A stretch of 64,000 nucleotides of DNA from Bugula neritina (lineage: Eukaryota; Bryozoa; Gymnolaemata; Cheilostomatida; Bugulidae). Positions 45,154 to 59,300 of this stretch are shown here, in pieces. Position 1 is the first letter of the stretch, and the number at the start of each line of letters is the position of its first letter. The notes beneath the pieces are model-generated. The model ran no database searches, was not told the origin of the DNA, and saw nothing but the letters and a program-made list of their open reading frames with translations. Made by a program: the position numbers and the translations under genes. The stretch is from contig OZ037768.1 of the NCBI GenBank assembly GCA_964035545.1, forward strand, positions 15,376,175 through 15,440,174, read 5' to 3'.

Positions 45154-46045
45154 CACTGAAATATACCACAACACACTGAAATATGCTGTAGCATACTGAA
45201 ATACATTATAGGACACAGAAGTATACTGTAATTTACAGAAATGTACTATAACATACTGAAACATACGTCAACATACTGAAATGTACTGCGTCATGCTGAA
45301 ATATACTGCAACATACTGAAATATACTGCACTATACTGAAATATGCTGTAGCATACTGATATACACTGGAACACACTGAAGTATACTGTAATATACAGAA
45401 ATGTACTGTAACATACTGAAACATACGTCAACATACTGAAATGTACTGCAACATGCTGAAATATAATACAACATATTAAAATATACTGCAACATACTGAA
45501 ATATACTCTAACACACTGAGATAAACTGAAACATGCTGAAATATACTGCAACATAAAGAAATAAACTGCAACATGCTGAAATATACTGCAACATATCAAA
45601 GTAAATCGTAATATACGGATATGTACTGGAACATACTGTAACATACTGAAACATAGTGAACATACTGAAATGTACTGCAACACACTGAAATATACTGCAA
45701 CAATGTGAATTACACTGTAACATACTGAATTACACTGCAACATAGTGCAACATACTGAAGTACACTGCAACACATTGAAGTATACTGTAATATACAGAAA
45801 TGTAGTCTAAAATACAGAAATATAATGCAACATACTGAAATATTATACTGCAATATACTGCAACATACTGAAATACACTGTAACAAACTGAAATACACTG
45901 CAACATACTGAAATATACTGCAACATACTGAAATATCCTGCAAGATACTGCAACATACTGAAATACGTTGTAAGAAACTGAAGTACACTGCAACATTTTG
46001 CAACATACTGAAATACATTGCAACAAACTAAAATATACTGAAACG

Positions 46046-46095
46046 CACCAAAAATTATTGCAACTGTGCGACATAACGAAAATATACCGCAAAAA
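46046..46095. repeat. diverged 50-bp box, variant 3
   Basis: Uncut form of the 41,873 box; it continues ATACCGCAAAAACACTG. Confidence 0.78.
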
Positions 46096-47624
46096 CACTG
46101 AAATATGATGCAACATACTGAAGTATGCTGTAGCATACTGAAATACAGTGCAAGACACCGAAATATACTGTAATTTACAGAATTTTACTGTAACATACTG
46201 AAATGTACTGCAACATACTGAAATATACTGCAACAATGTGAAATACACTGTATCATACTGAATTACACTGCAACATAGTGAAACATACTGAAATACACTG
46301 CAACACATTGAAATAAACTGCAACATACCGAAATATATGGTAACCTACTGAAAAATGTTGCAAACCACTGAAACATACTGCAACAAAATGAAATATACTG
46401 CAACACACTGAAACATACTGCAAATTGCTGAAACATACTGTGACATACCAAAACATACTGCAACATACTGAAATATACTGCACAATACTGCAACATACTG
46501 AAGTACACTGTAACATACTGAGATACACTGTAACATATTGAAATACACTGCAACACATTGAAATATACTGCAACATACGTAAACATACGGCAACATACTG
46601 AAGTATACTGCGACACAATGAAGTATACTGCAACAAACTGAAATATGCTGTAGCATACTGAAATAGACTGTAACACACTGAAGTATACTCTAATATACAG
46701 AAATGTACGGTAACATACTAAAACATAGTCAACCTACTGAAATGTACTGTAACACATTGAATGATACTGCAACATACTGAAACACACTGTAACATACTGA
46801 ATTACACTGCAACATACTGCAACATGCTCAAGTACACTGCAACAGAATTAAATATACTGTAACACACTGAAACGCACTGCAAAATACTGAAGTATACTGT
46901 AACATACTGAAGCATCCTGCAACATACTGAAATATACTTCAACATACTGAAATATACCTAAAAATAATAAGACATACTGAAATACGCTGTAACAAACCGA
47001 AATGCACTGCAACACATTGGAATATACTGCAACATATCGAAATATATGGTAACCTACTGAAATATGTTGCAAACTACTGAAATATACTTCAACATACTGA
47101 AATATACCTAAAGATATTGAAACATAGTGATATACACTGTAACATACTGAAATACACTGCAACACATCGGAATATTCTGCAACATACCAAATTACATCGT
47201 AACCTACTGAAATATGTTGCAAGCTACCTAAATATACTGCAATATACTGCAACTTACTGAAATACATTGTAAGATACTGAAACACACTGCAACATTTTGC
47301 AACCCACTAAAATACACTGCAACATACTGAAATACACTGTCACATACTGAATTACACTGTAACATACTGCAACATACTGCAACAAAATGAAATACACTGG
47401 AACATACTGAAATACACTGCAACACATTTGAATATACTGCAACATACCAATATATATGGTAACCTACTGAAATATGTTGCAAACTACCGAAGTATACTGC
47501 AGCATACTGCCACATAATGAAATATACTGCAATATACTGAAATATACTGCAAGATTCTGCAACATACTGAAATACACTGTAACATACTGAAACACATTTC
47601 AACAAACTAAAATATACTGAAACA

Positions 47625-47673
47625 CACCAAAAATTATTGCAACTGTGCAACATAATAAAAATATACCGCAAAA
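47625..47673. repeat. diverged 50-bp box, variant 2
   Basis: 2,520-bp copy 2. It has ATAATAAAAATATACC and one A fewer at the end than 45,104. Confidence 0.78.
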
Positions 47674-48565
47674 CACTGAAATATACCACAACACACTGAA
47701 ATATGCTGTAGCATACTGAAATACATTATAGGACACAAAAGTATACTGTAATTTACAGAAATGTACTATAACATACTGAAACATACGTCAACATACTGAA
47801 ATGTACTGCGTCATGCTGAAATATACTGCAACATGCTGAAATATACTGCACTATACTGAAATATGCTGTAGCATACTGATATACACTGGAACACACTGAA
47901 GTATACTGTAATATACAGAAATGTGCTGTAACATACTGAAACATACGTCAACATACTAAAATGTACTGCAACATGCTGAAATATAATACAACATATTAAA
48001 ATATACTGCAACATACTGAAATATACTCTAACACACTGAGATAAACTGAAACATGCTGAAATATACTGCAACATAAAGAAATAAACTGCAACATGCTGAA
48101 ATATACTGCAACATATCAAAGTAAATCGTAATATACGGATATGTACTGGAACATACTGTAACATACTGAAACATAGTGAACATACTGAAATGTACTGCAA
48201 CACACTGAAATATACTGCAACAATGTGAATTACACTGTAACATACTGAATTACACTGCAACATAGTGCAACATACTGAAGTACACTGCAACACATTGAAG
48301 TATACTGTAATATACAGAAATGTAGTCTAAAATACAGAAATATAATGCAACATACTGAAATATTATACTGCAATATACTGCAACATACTGAAATACACTG
48401 TAACAAACTGAAATACACTGCAACATACTGAAATATACTGCAACATACTGAAATATACTGCAAGATACTGCAACATACTGAAATACGTTGTAAGAAATTG
48501 AAGTACACTGCAACATTTTGCAACATACTGAAATACATTGCAACAAACTAAAATATACTGAAACG

Positions 48566-48615
48566 CACCAAAAATTATTGCAACTGTGCGACATAACGAA
48601 AATATACCGCAAAAA
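48566..48615. repeat. diverged 50-bp box, variant 3
   Basis: 2,520-bp counterpart of 46,046. Confidence 0.78.
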
Positions 48616-50144
48616 CACTGAAATATGATGCAACATACTGAAGTATGCTGTAGCATACTGAAATACAGTGCAAGACACCGAAATATACTGTAATTTACAG
48701 AATTTTACTGTAACATACTGAAATGTACTGCAACATACTGAAATATACTGCAACAATGTGAAATACACTGTATCATACTGAATTACACTGCAACATAGTG
48801 AAACATACTGAAATACACTGCAACACATTGAAATAAACTGCAACATACCGAAATATATGGTAACCTACTGAAAAATGTTGCAAACCACTGAAACATACTG
48901 CAACAAAATGAAATATACTGCAACACACTGAAACATACTGCAAATTGCTGAAACATACTGTGACATACCAAAACATACTGCAACATACTGAAATATACTG
49001 CACGATACTGCAACATACTGAAGTACACTGTAACATACTGAGATACACTGTAACATATTGAAATACACTGCAACACATTGAAATATACTGCAACATACGT
49101 AAACATACGGCAACATACTGAAGTATACTGCGACACAATGAAGTATACTGCAACAAACTGAAATATGCTGTAGCATACTGAAATAGACTGTAACACACTG
49201 AAGTATACTCTAATATACAGAAATGTACGGTAACATACTAAAACATAGTCAACCTACTGAAATGTACTGTAACACATTGAATGATACTGCAACATACTGA
49301 AACACACTGTAACATACTGAATTACACTGCAACATACTGCAACATGCTCAAGTACACTGCAACAGAATTAAATATACTGTAACACACTGAAACGCACTGC
49401 AAAATACTGAAGTATACTGTAACATACTGAAGCATCCTGCAACATACTGAAATATACTTCAACATACTGAAATATACCTAAAAATAATAAGACATACTGA
49501 AATACGCTGTAACAAACCGAAATGCACTGCAACACATTGGAATATACTGCAACATATCGAAATATATGGTAACCTACTGAAATATGTTGCAAACTACTGA
49601 AATATACTTCAACATACTGAAATATACCTAAAGATATTGAAACATAGTGATATACACTGTAACATACTGAAATACACTGCAACACATCGGAATATTCTGC
49701 AACATACCAAATTACATCGTAACCTACTGAAATATGTTGCAAGCTACCTAAATATACTGCAATATACTGCAACTTACTGAAATACATTGTAAGATACTGA
49801 AACACACTGCAACATTTTGCAACCCACTAAAATACACTGCAACATACTGAAATACACTGTCACATACTGAATTACACTGTAACATACTGCAACATACTGC
49901 AACAAAATGAAATACACTGGAACATACTGAAATACACTGCAACACATTTGAATATACTGCAACATACCAATATATATGGTAACCTACTGAAATATGTTGC
50001 AAACTACCGAAGTATACTGCAGCATACTGCCACATAATGAAATATACTGCAATATACTGAAATATACTGCAAGATTCTGCAACATACTGAAATACACTGT
50101 AACATACTGAAACACATTTCAACAAACTAAAATATACTGAAACA

Positions 50145-50193
50145 CACCAAAAATTATTGCAACTGTGCAACATAATAAAAATATACCGCAAAA
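50145..50193. repeat. diverged 50-bp box, variant 2
   Basis: 2,520-bp counterpart of 47,625. Confidence 0.78.
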
Positions 50194-51085
50194 CACTGAA
50201 ATATACCACAACACACTGAAATATGCTGTAGCATACTGAAATACATTATAGGACACAAAAGTATACTGTAATTTACAGAAATGTACTATAACATACTGAA
50301 ACATACGTCAACATACTGAAATGTACTGCGTCATGCTGAAATATACTGCAACATACTGAAATATACTGCACTATACTGAAATATGCTGTAGCATACTGAT
50401 ATACACTGGAACACACTGAAGTATACTGTAATATACAGAAATGTACTGTAACATACTGAAACATACGTCAACATACTAAAATGTACTGCAACATGCTGAA
50501 ATATAATACAACATATTAAAATATACTGCAACATACTGAAATATACTCTAACACACTGAGATAAACTGAAACATGCTGAAATATACTGCAACATAAAGAA
50601 ATAAACTGCAACATGCTGAAATATACTGCAACATATCAAAGTAAATCGTAATATACGGATATGTACTGGAACATACTGTAACATACTGAAACATAGTGAA
50701 CATACTGAAATGTACTGCAACACACTGAAATATACTGCAACAATGTGAATTACACTGTAACATACTGAATTACACTGCAACATAGTGCAACATACTGAAG
50801 TACACTGCAACACATTGAAGTATACTGTAATATACAGAAATGTAGTCTAAAATACAGAAATATAATGCAACATACTGAAATATTATACTGCAATATACTG
50901 CAACATACTGAAATACACTGTAACAAACTGAAATACACTGCAACATACTGAAATATACTGCAACATACTGAAATATACTGCAAGATACTGCAACATACTG
51001 AAATACGTTGTAAGAAATTGAAGTACACTGCAACATTTTGCAACATACTGAAATACATTGCAACAAACTAAAATATACTGAAACG

Positions 51086-51135
51086 CACCAAAAATTATTG
51101 CAACTGTGCGACATAACGAAAATATACCGCAAAAA
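51086..51135. repeat. diverged 50-bp box, variant 3
   Basis: 2,520-bp counterpart of 48,566. Confidence 0.78.
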
Positions 51136-51915
51136 CACTGAAATATGATGCAACATACTGAAGTATGCTGTAGCATACTGAAATACAGTGCAAGACACCG
51201 AAATATACTGTAATTTACAGAATTTTACTGTAACATACTGAAATGTACTGCAACATACTGAAATATACTGCAACAATGTGAAATACACTGTATCATACTG
51301 AATTACACTGCAACATAGTGAAACATACTGAAATAAAACTGCAACACATTGAAATAAACTGCAACATACCGAAATATATGGTAACCTACTGAAAAATGTT
51401 GCAAACCACTGAAACATACTGCAACAAAATGAAATATACTGCAACACACTGAAACATACTGCAAATTGCTGAAACATACTGTGACATACCAAAACATACT
51501 GCAACATACTGAAATATACTGCACGATACTGCAACATACTGAAGTACACTGTAACATACTGAGATACACTGTAACATATTGAAACACACTGCAACACATT
51601 GAAATATACTGCAACATACGTAAACATACGGCAACATACTGAAGTATACTGCGACACAATGAAGTATACTGCAACAAACTGAAATATGCTGTAGCATACT
51701 GAAATAGACTGTAACACACTGAAGTATACTCTAATATACAGAAATGTACTGTAACATACTGAAACATAGTCAACATACTGAATTATACCTCAACATACTG
51801 CAACATACTGAAATACACTGCAACAAACTGAAATATACTGCAAGATACTGCAACATACTTAAATACACTGTAACATACTGAAATTCATTGCAACAAACTA
51901 AAATATAATGAAACA

Positions 51916-51965
51916 CACCTAAAACTATTGCAACTCTGCAACATAATGAAAGTATACTGCAAAAA
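51916..51965. repeat. diverged 50-bp box, variant 4
   Basis: CACCTAAAACTATTGCAACT, then CTGCAAC. The dyad arms TTGCA and TGCAA are both kept. Confidence 0.75.
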
Positions 51966-53464
51966 CACTGAAATACACCGCAACACACTGAAATATGCTG
52001 TAGCATACTGAATCACAGTGCAAGACACTGAAGTATACTGTAATTTACAGAAATGTACTATAACATACTGAAACATACGACAACATACTGAAATGTACTG
52101 TAACACATTGAATGATACTGCAACATACTGAAATACACTGTAACATACTGAATGACACTGCAAGACACTGCAACATGCTGAAGTACACTGCAACAGAATT
52201 AAACATACCGTAACACACTGAAACGTACAGCAAAATACTGAAATATACTGTAACATACTAAAGCATCCTGCAACATACTGAAATATACTTTAACATACTG
52301 AAACATACCTAAAAATAATAAAACCTACTGAAATACGCTGTAACATACTGAAATGCACTGCAACACATTGAAATATACTGCAACATACCGAAATATATGG
52401 TAACCTACTGAAATATGCTGCAAACTACTGAAATATACTACAACATACTGCAACATACTGGAATACACTGTAACATATTGAAATACAGCGCAACTAATTG
52501 AAATATACCGCAACATACCGAGATATATGGTAACTTACTGAAATATACTGTAACACATTGAATGATACTGCAACATACTGAAATACACTGCAACACACTG
52601 AGTTATACTGTAACATAGAGAAACGTAATGTAACATACTGAAACATGCGGTAACATATTGAAATATACCGCAACTCATTGAAATATACTGCAACATACTG
52701 AAATATGCTGTAGCATACTGAAATACACTGCAACACACTGAAGTATACTGTAATGTACAGAAATGTACAGTAAAATACTGAAAGATACTTCAACATACTG
52801 CTGCATAACGAAATATACTGCAACATACTGAAATATACTGCAAGATACCGCAACATACTGAAATACACTGTAACATACTGAAATACACTGCAACACATTG
52901 GAATATACTGCAACATACCAAATATATGGTAACCTACTGAAACATACTGTAACACGTTGAATGATATTGCAACATACCGAAATACACTGCAACCCACTGA
53001 ATTATACTGTAATATACAGAAATGTACTGTAACATACTAAAACATGCGACAACATACTCAGATATACTGCAAGACATTGAAATATACTGCAACATACTGA
53101 AATATGTTCTAGCATACTTAAATACACGGCGACACACTGAAGTATACTGTAATATACAGAAATGTACTGTAAAATATTGAAATATACTTCAACATACTGA
53201 AATATACCTAAAAATAATGAAAGAGACTGAAATACACTGGAACATAATAAAATACACTGCAACACATTTGAATATACTGCAACATACCAATATATATGTC
53301 AACCTACTGAAAGATGCGGCAAACTACTGAAACATACTGCAACATACTGCCACATAATGAAATATACTGCAACATACTGAAATATACTGCAAGATACTGC
53401 AACATACTGAAATACACTGTAACATACTGAATTACATTGCAACAAACTAAAATATACTGAAACA

Positions 53465-53514
53465 CACCAAAAATTATTGCAACTGTGCAACATAATGAAA
53501 ATATACCGCAAAAA
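53465..53514. repeat. diverged 50-bp box, variant 2
   Basis: Same as the 40,931 form. Confidence 0.78.
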
Positions 53515-54011
53515 CACTGAAAGACACCGCAACACACTGAAACATGCTGTGGCATACTGAAATACACTGCAACACACTGAAGTATACTGTAATATACAGA
53601 AATGTACGGTAATATACTGAAACATAGTCAACCTACTGAAATGTTCTGTAACACATTGAATGATACTGCAACATACTGAAACACACTGTAAGATACTGAA
53701 ATACACTCCAACACACTGGAATATACTGCAACATACCGATTTATATGGTAAGCCTACTGGAATATGTTGCAAACTACTGAAATATACTGCAACATACTGC
53801 AGCATACTGATATTCACTGTAACAAATTGAAATACACTGCAACACATTGAAACATACCGCAACATACCGAAATATATGGTAACCTAGTGAAATATACTGT
53901 AACACATTGAAGTATGCTGTAATATACAGAAATGTATTGTAACACATTGAAATATACTGCAACATACTATAATATGCTGTAGCATACTGAAATACACGGC
54001 AACACATTGAA

Positions 54012-54027
54012 GTATACTGTAGTATAC
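54012..54027. repeat. near-palindrome
   Basis: Same 16 bases as at 38,967, in the 9,107-bp unit. Confidence 0.7.
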
Positions 54028-54414
54028 AGAATTGTACTGTAAAATACAGAAACATACTGCAACATACTGAAATATACTGCAACATCCTGAAATATACTGC
54101 AAGATACTGCAACATACTGAAATACACTGCAACATTGTGAAACATACTGAAATACACTGCAACAAACTGAAATACACTGCAACGTACTGAAGTATACTGC
54201 AACATCCTGTAATATACAGCAAGATACTGCAACATGCTGAAATACACTGTAACAAACTGAAATACACGGCAACATACTGAAATATACTGCAACATACTGA
54301 AATATACTGCAAGAAACTGCAACAGACTGAAATACATTGTAAGAAACTGAAATACAATGCAACATTTTGCAACATACTGAAATACATTGCAACAAACTAA
54401 AATATACTGAAACA

Positions 54415-54464
54415 CACCAAAAATTGTTGCAACTGTGCGACATAATGAAAATATACCGCAAAAA
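54415..54464. repeat. diverged 50-bp box, variant 5
   Basis: It has ATTGTTGCAACTGTGCGAC: the left arm is kept and the right arm has TGCGA. Confidence 0.76.
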
Positions 54465-55163
54465 CACTGAAATATACTGCAACATACTGAAATATGCTGT
54501 AGCATACTGAAATACAGTGCAAGACACTGAAGTATACTGTAATTTACAGAAATTTACTGTAACATACTGAAACATAGTCAACATACTGAAATGGACTGCA
54601 ACATACTGGAATATACTGCAACAATGTGAAATACACTGTAACATACTGAATTACACTGCAACATAGTGAAACATACTGAAGTACACTGCAACACATTGAA
54701 ATATACTGCAACATATCCAAATATATTGTAATCTACTGAAATATAGTGTAAAACATTGAATGATACTGCAACATACTGAAATACACTGCAACACACTGAA
54801 GTATACTGTAATATACAAAAATGTATTGTAACATTCTGAAACATGCGGCAACATATTGAAATATACTGCAACACATTGAAATATACTGCAACATACTGAA
54901 ATATACCTAAAAATAATGAAAGAGACTGAAATACACTGGAACATACTGAAACACACTGCAACTTATTTGAATATACTGCAACATACCAATGTATATGGTA
55001 ACCTACTGAAATCTGTTGCAAACTACTGAAATATACTGCAACATACTGCCACATGATGAAATATACTGCAACATACTGAAATATACTGCAAGATACTGCA
55101 ACATACTCAAATACACTGTAACATACTGAAATACATTTCAACAAACTAAAATATACTGAAACA

Positions 55164-55210
55164 CACCAAAACTTATTGCAACTGTGCAACATAATGAAAA
55201 TATACCGCAA
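55164..55210. repeat. diverged 50-bp box, variant 6
   Basis: CACCAAAACTTATTGCAACT start; the end is shorter (ATACCGCAACACACTG, without the A run). Confidence 0.75.
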
Positions 55211-55371
55211 CACACTGAAATAAGCTGTAGCATACTGAAATACAGTGCAAGACACAGAAGTAAACTGTAATTTAGAGAAATTTACTATAACATACTTAAA
55301 CATACGTCAACATACTGAAATGTACTGCGTCATGCTGAAATATACTGCAACATACTGAAATGCACTGCAAC

Positions 55372-56025
55372 ATACCCCAACATACTAGAGTACACTGCAA
55401 CACATTGAAATATACTGCAACATACCGAAATATATGGTAACCTACTGAAATATGTTGCAAACCACTGCAACATACTGCAACATACTGCAACAAAATGAAA
55501 TATACTGTAACACACTGAAACATACTGCAAAATGCTGAAATAAACTGTGACATACCAAAACATACTGCAACATACTGAAATATACTGCATGATACTGCAA
55601 CATACTGAAGTACACTGTAACATACTGAGATACACTGTAACATATTGAAATACACTGCAACACATTGAAATATACTGCAACATACGTAAACATACGGCAA
55701 CATACTGAAGTATACTGCGACACAATGAAGTATACTGCAACAAACTGAAATATGCTGTAGCATGCTGAAATACACTGCAACACACTGAAGTATACTCTAA
55801 TATACAGAAATGTACTGTAACATACTGAAACATAGTCAACATGCTGAAATATACTGCAACATACTGCAACATACTGAAATACACTGCAACAAACTGAAAC
55901 ACACTGCAACATACTGAAATATACTGCAACATCCTGAAATATACTGCAAGATTCTGCAACATACTGAAATACATTGTAGGATACTGAAATACACTGCAAC
56001 ATTTTGCAATATACTGAAATACACT
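55372..56025. repeat. block X, copy 1 (offset 1,491)
   Basis: It matches 56,863-57,516. CATACTAGAG at 55,381 pairs with 56,872. The rare pair ATACGTAAAC ATACGGCAAC near 55,681 is also found in every 2,520-bp unit. Confidence 0.82.
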
Positions 56026-56417
56026 GCAACACATTGAAATATACTGCAACATACTGAAATACACGGCAACATACTGAAATATACTGCGACACTTTGAATT
56101 AATACACTTCAACATACCACAACACACTGAGTTATACTGTAACATAGAGAAACGTACTGTAACATACTAAAACATGCGGCAACACATTGAAATATACCGC
56201 AATACATTGAAATATACTGCAACATACAAAATATGCTGTTGCATAGTGAAATACACTGCAACACACTGAAGTATAGTGTAATATACAGAAATGTACTGTA
56301 AAATACTGAAATATACTTCAACATACTACTACATAATAAAATATACTGCAACATACTGAAATATACTGCAAGATACGGCAACATACTGAAATACACTGTA
56401 ACATACTGAAATACACT

Positions 56418-56866
56418 GCAACACATTGGAATAAACTGCAACATACTGAAATATATAGTAACCTACTGAAATATACTGCAACATACTGCAACAAAATGAA
56501 ACATACTGTAACACACTGAAACATACTGCAAAATACTGAAATATACTGTAACATACAAAAACATACTGCAACATACTGAAATGTACTGCACTATACTGCA
56601 ACATACTGAAGTACACTGTAACATACTGAGATACACTGCAACATACTGTAAAATACTGCAACATACTGAGATACACTGTAACATATTGAAATACACTGCA
56701 ACACATTGAAATATACTGCAACATACTGAAACATACGGCAACATACTGAAGTATACTGCGACACAATGGAGTATACTGCAACAAACTGAAAGGTGCTGTA
56801 GCATACTGAAATACACCGAAACACACTGAAGTATACTGTAATATACAGAAATGTACTGTAACATAC
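56418..56866. repeat. block Y, copy 1 (offset 1,099)
   Basis: It matches 57,517-57,965; the rare ATATATAGTA at 56,451 pairs with 57,550. It is separated from the first block X by about 390 bases (56,026-56,417) of other decamer sequence. Confidence 0.82.
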
Positions 56867-57516
56867 TCCAACATACTAGAGTACACTGCAAAACATTGAA
56901 ATATACTGCAAGATACCGAAATATATGGTAACCTACTGAAATATCTTGCAAACCACTGAAACATACTGCAACATACTGCAACAAAATGAAATATACTGTA
57001 ACACTATGAAACATACTGCAAAATGCTGAAATATACTGTGACAAACCAAAACATACTGCAACATACTGAAATATACTGCACGATACTGCAACATACTGAA
57101 GTACACTGTAACATACTGAGATACACTGTAACATATTGAAACACACTGCAACACATTGAAATATACTGCAACATACGTAAACATACGGCAACATACTGAA
57201 GTATACTGCGACACAATGAAGTATACTGCAACAAACTGAAATATGCTGTAGCATACTGAAATACACTGCAACACACTGAAGTATACTCTAATATACAAAA
57301 ATGCACTGTAACATACTGAAGCATAGTCAACATGCTGAAATATACTGCAACATACTGCAACATACTGAAATACACTGCAACAAACTGAAATACACTGCAA
57401 CATACTGAAATATACTGCAACATCCTGAAATATACTGCAAGATTCTGCAACATACTGAAATACATTGTAGAATACTGAAATACACTGCAACATTTTGCAA
57501 TATACTGAAATACACC
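56863..57516. repeat. block X, copy 2
   Basis: Partner of 55,372-56,025. It is directly joined to block Y on both sides, so Y-X-Y is a tandem arrangement with a 1,099-bp period. Confidence 0.82.
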
Positions 57517-57965
57517 GCAACGCATTGGAACATACTGCAACATACCGAAATATATAGTAACCTACTGAAATATACTGCAACATACTGCAACAAAATGAAA
57601 CATAGTGTAACACACTGAAACATACTGCAAAATACTGAAATATACTGTAACATACAAAAACATACTGCAACACACTGAAATATACTGCACTATACTGCAA
57701 CATACTGAAGTACACTGTAACATACTGAGATACACTGCAACATACTGTAAAATACTGCAACATACTGAGATACACTGTAACATATTGAAATACACTGCAA
57801 CACATTGAAATATACTGCAACATACTGAAACATACGGCAACATACTGAAGTATACTGCGACACAATGGAGTATACTGCAACAAACTGAAAGATGCTGTAG
57901 CATACTGAAATACACCGCAACACACTGAAGTATACTGTAATATACAGAAATGTACTGTAACATAC
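57517..57965. repeat. block Y, copy 2
   Basis: Partner of 56,418-56,866. The copies part at ATACAGAAAC here against ATACTCCAAC at 56,864. Confidence 0.82.
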
Positions 57966-58506
57966 AGAAACATAGTCAACATACTGAAATGTACTGTAAC
58001 ACATTGAATTATACTGCAACATACTGAAATACACTGTAACATACTGAATTACACTGCAAGATACTGCAACATACTGAAGTACACTGCAACAAAGTTAAAC
58101 ATACTGTAACACACTGAAACGTACCGCAAAATACTGAAATATACTGTGACATACTAAAGCATCCTGCAACATACTGAAATATACTTCAACATACTGAAAC
58201 ATACCTAAAAATTATAAAACATACTGAAATACGCTGTAACATACTGAAATGCACTGCAACACATTGGAATATACTGCAACATACCGAAATATATGGTAAC
58301 CTACTGAAATATGTTGCAAACTACTGAAATATACTACAACATAATGCAACATACTGAAATACACTGCAACAAGCTGCAACATACTGCAACAAAATGAAAT
58401 ATACTGTAACCTACTGCAACATACTGCAACAAAATGAAATATACTGTAACACATTGAAACATACTGCAAAATACTGAAATATACATTAAAATACTAAAAA
58501 ATACTG
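57966..58506. repeat. tail of the first 9,107-bp unit
   Basis: This is decamer sequence with rare ATACATTAAA near 58,482. It leads to the junction at 58,507, where CAAAATACTGAAGT is common to both sides. Confidence 0.75.
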
Positions 58507-59251
58507 CAAAATACTGAAGTATACTGTAACATACTGAAGCATCCTGCAACATACTGAAATATACTTCAACATACTGAAATATACCTAAAAATAATAAGAC
58601 ATACTGAAATACGCTGTAACAAACCGAAATGCACTGCAACACATTGGAATATACTGCAACATATCGAAATATATGGTAACCTACTGAAATATGTTGCAAA
58701 CTACTGAAATATACTTCAACATACTGAAATATACCTAAAGATATTGAAACATAGTGATATACACTGTAACATACTGAAATACACTGCAACACATCGGAAT
58801 ATTTTGCAACATACCAAATTACATCGTAACCTACTGAAATATGTTGCAAGCTACCTAAATATACTGCAATATACTGCAACTTACTGAAATACATTGTAAG
58901 ATACTGAAACACACTGCAACATTTTGCAACCCACTAAAATACACTGCAACATACTGAAATACACTGTCACATACTGAATTACACTGTAACATACTGCAAC
59001 ATACTGCAACAAAATGAAATACACTGGAACATACTGAAATACACTGCAACACATTTGAATATACTGCAACATACCAATATATATGGTAACCTACTGAAAT
59101 ATGTTGCAAACTACCGAAGTATACTGCAGCATACTGCCACATAATGAAATATACTGCAATATACTGAAATATACTGCAAGATTCTGCAACATACTGAAAT
59201 ACACTGTAACATACTGAAACACATTTCAACAAACTAAAATATACTGAAACA

Positions 59252-59300
59252 CACCAAAAATTATTGCAACTGTGCAACATAATAAAAATATACCGCAAAA
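59252..59300. repeat. diverged 50-bp box, variant 2
   Basis: 9,107-bp counterpart of 50,145. Confidence 0.78.

Larger units (their letters stand above)
41911..46083. repeat. 4,173-bp higher-order unit, copy 2
   Basis: It is colinear with copy 1 with no net length change and scattered single-base differences, for example CAAACTGC near 42,841 for CATACTGC near 38,668. After 46,083 the sequence reads CCGCAAAAACACTG, the usual continuation of the box, not another unit. Exactly two copies exist here. Confidence 0.9.
44867..47387. repeat. 2,520-bp higher-order unit, copy 1
   Basis: It starts inside the second 4,173-bp unit and so is a younger arrangement. It is one base longer than the next copies because of an extra A near 45,151. 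It contains boxes at 45,104 and 46,046. Confidence 0.9.
47388..49907. repeat. 2,520-bp higher-order unit, copy 2
   Basis: The junction joins GCAACAAAATGAAATACACT on the left to the sequence of 44,867 on the right. The overlap GAAATACACTGGAAC fits both parents. The same junction is present at 49,908. Confidence 0.9.
49908..51748. repeat. 2,520-bp higher-order unit, truncated copy 3
   Basis: It matches copy 2 for about 1,840 bases. At 51,748 it reads GTACTGTAAC where copy 2 reads GTACGGTAAC, and the sequences part. Near 51,334 it has one extra base (AAATAAAACTG) that the 9,107-bp partner at 60,441 lacks. Confidence 0.88.
51749..55371. repeat. diverged-box-rich segment of the 9,107-bp unit
   Basis: This decamer sequence carries four boxes (51,916, 53,465, 54,415, 55,164). 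It is loosely related to 39,260-40,950. Apart from its copy at 60,855-64,000 it has no long, near-identical partner in the window. Confidence 0.75.
49400..58506. repeat. 9,107-bp higher-order unit, copy 1
   Basis: The unit runs from the end of the second 2,520-bp copy, through the truncated third copy, a 3.6-kb segment with five boxes, and the X-Y-X-Y blocks at 55,372-57,965. It is followed immediately by a second copy at 58,507. Confidence 0.92.

Noticed and set aside
56933-58042. Longest minus-strand open frame (about 370 codons) and scores of similar frames
   Set aside because: All three minus frames are open for the repeat consensus and encode the same cyclic peptide. The frames overlap each other on the same strand, begin and end where a variant decamer makes ATG or a stop, and show no recognisable domain. 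They follow from the repeat.
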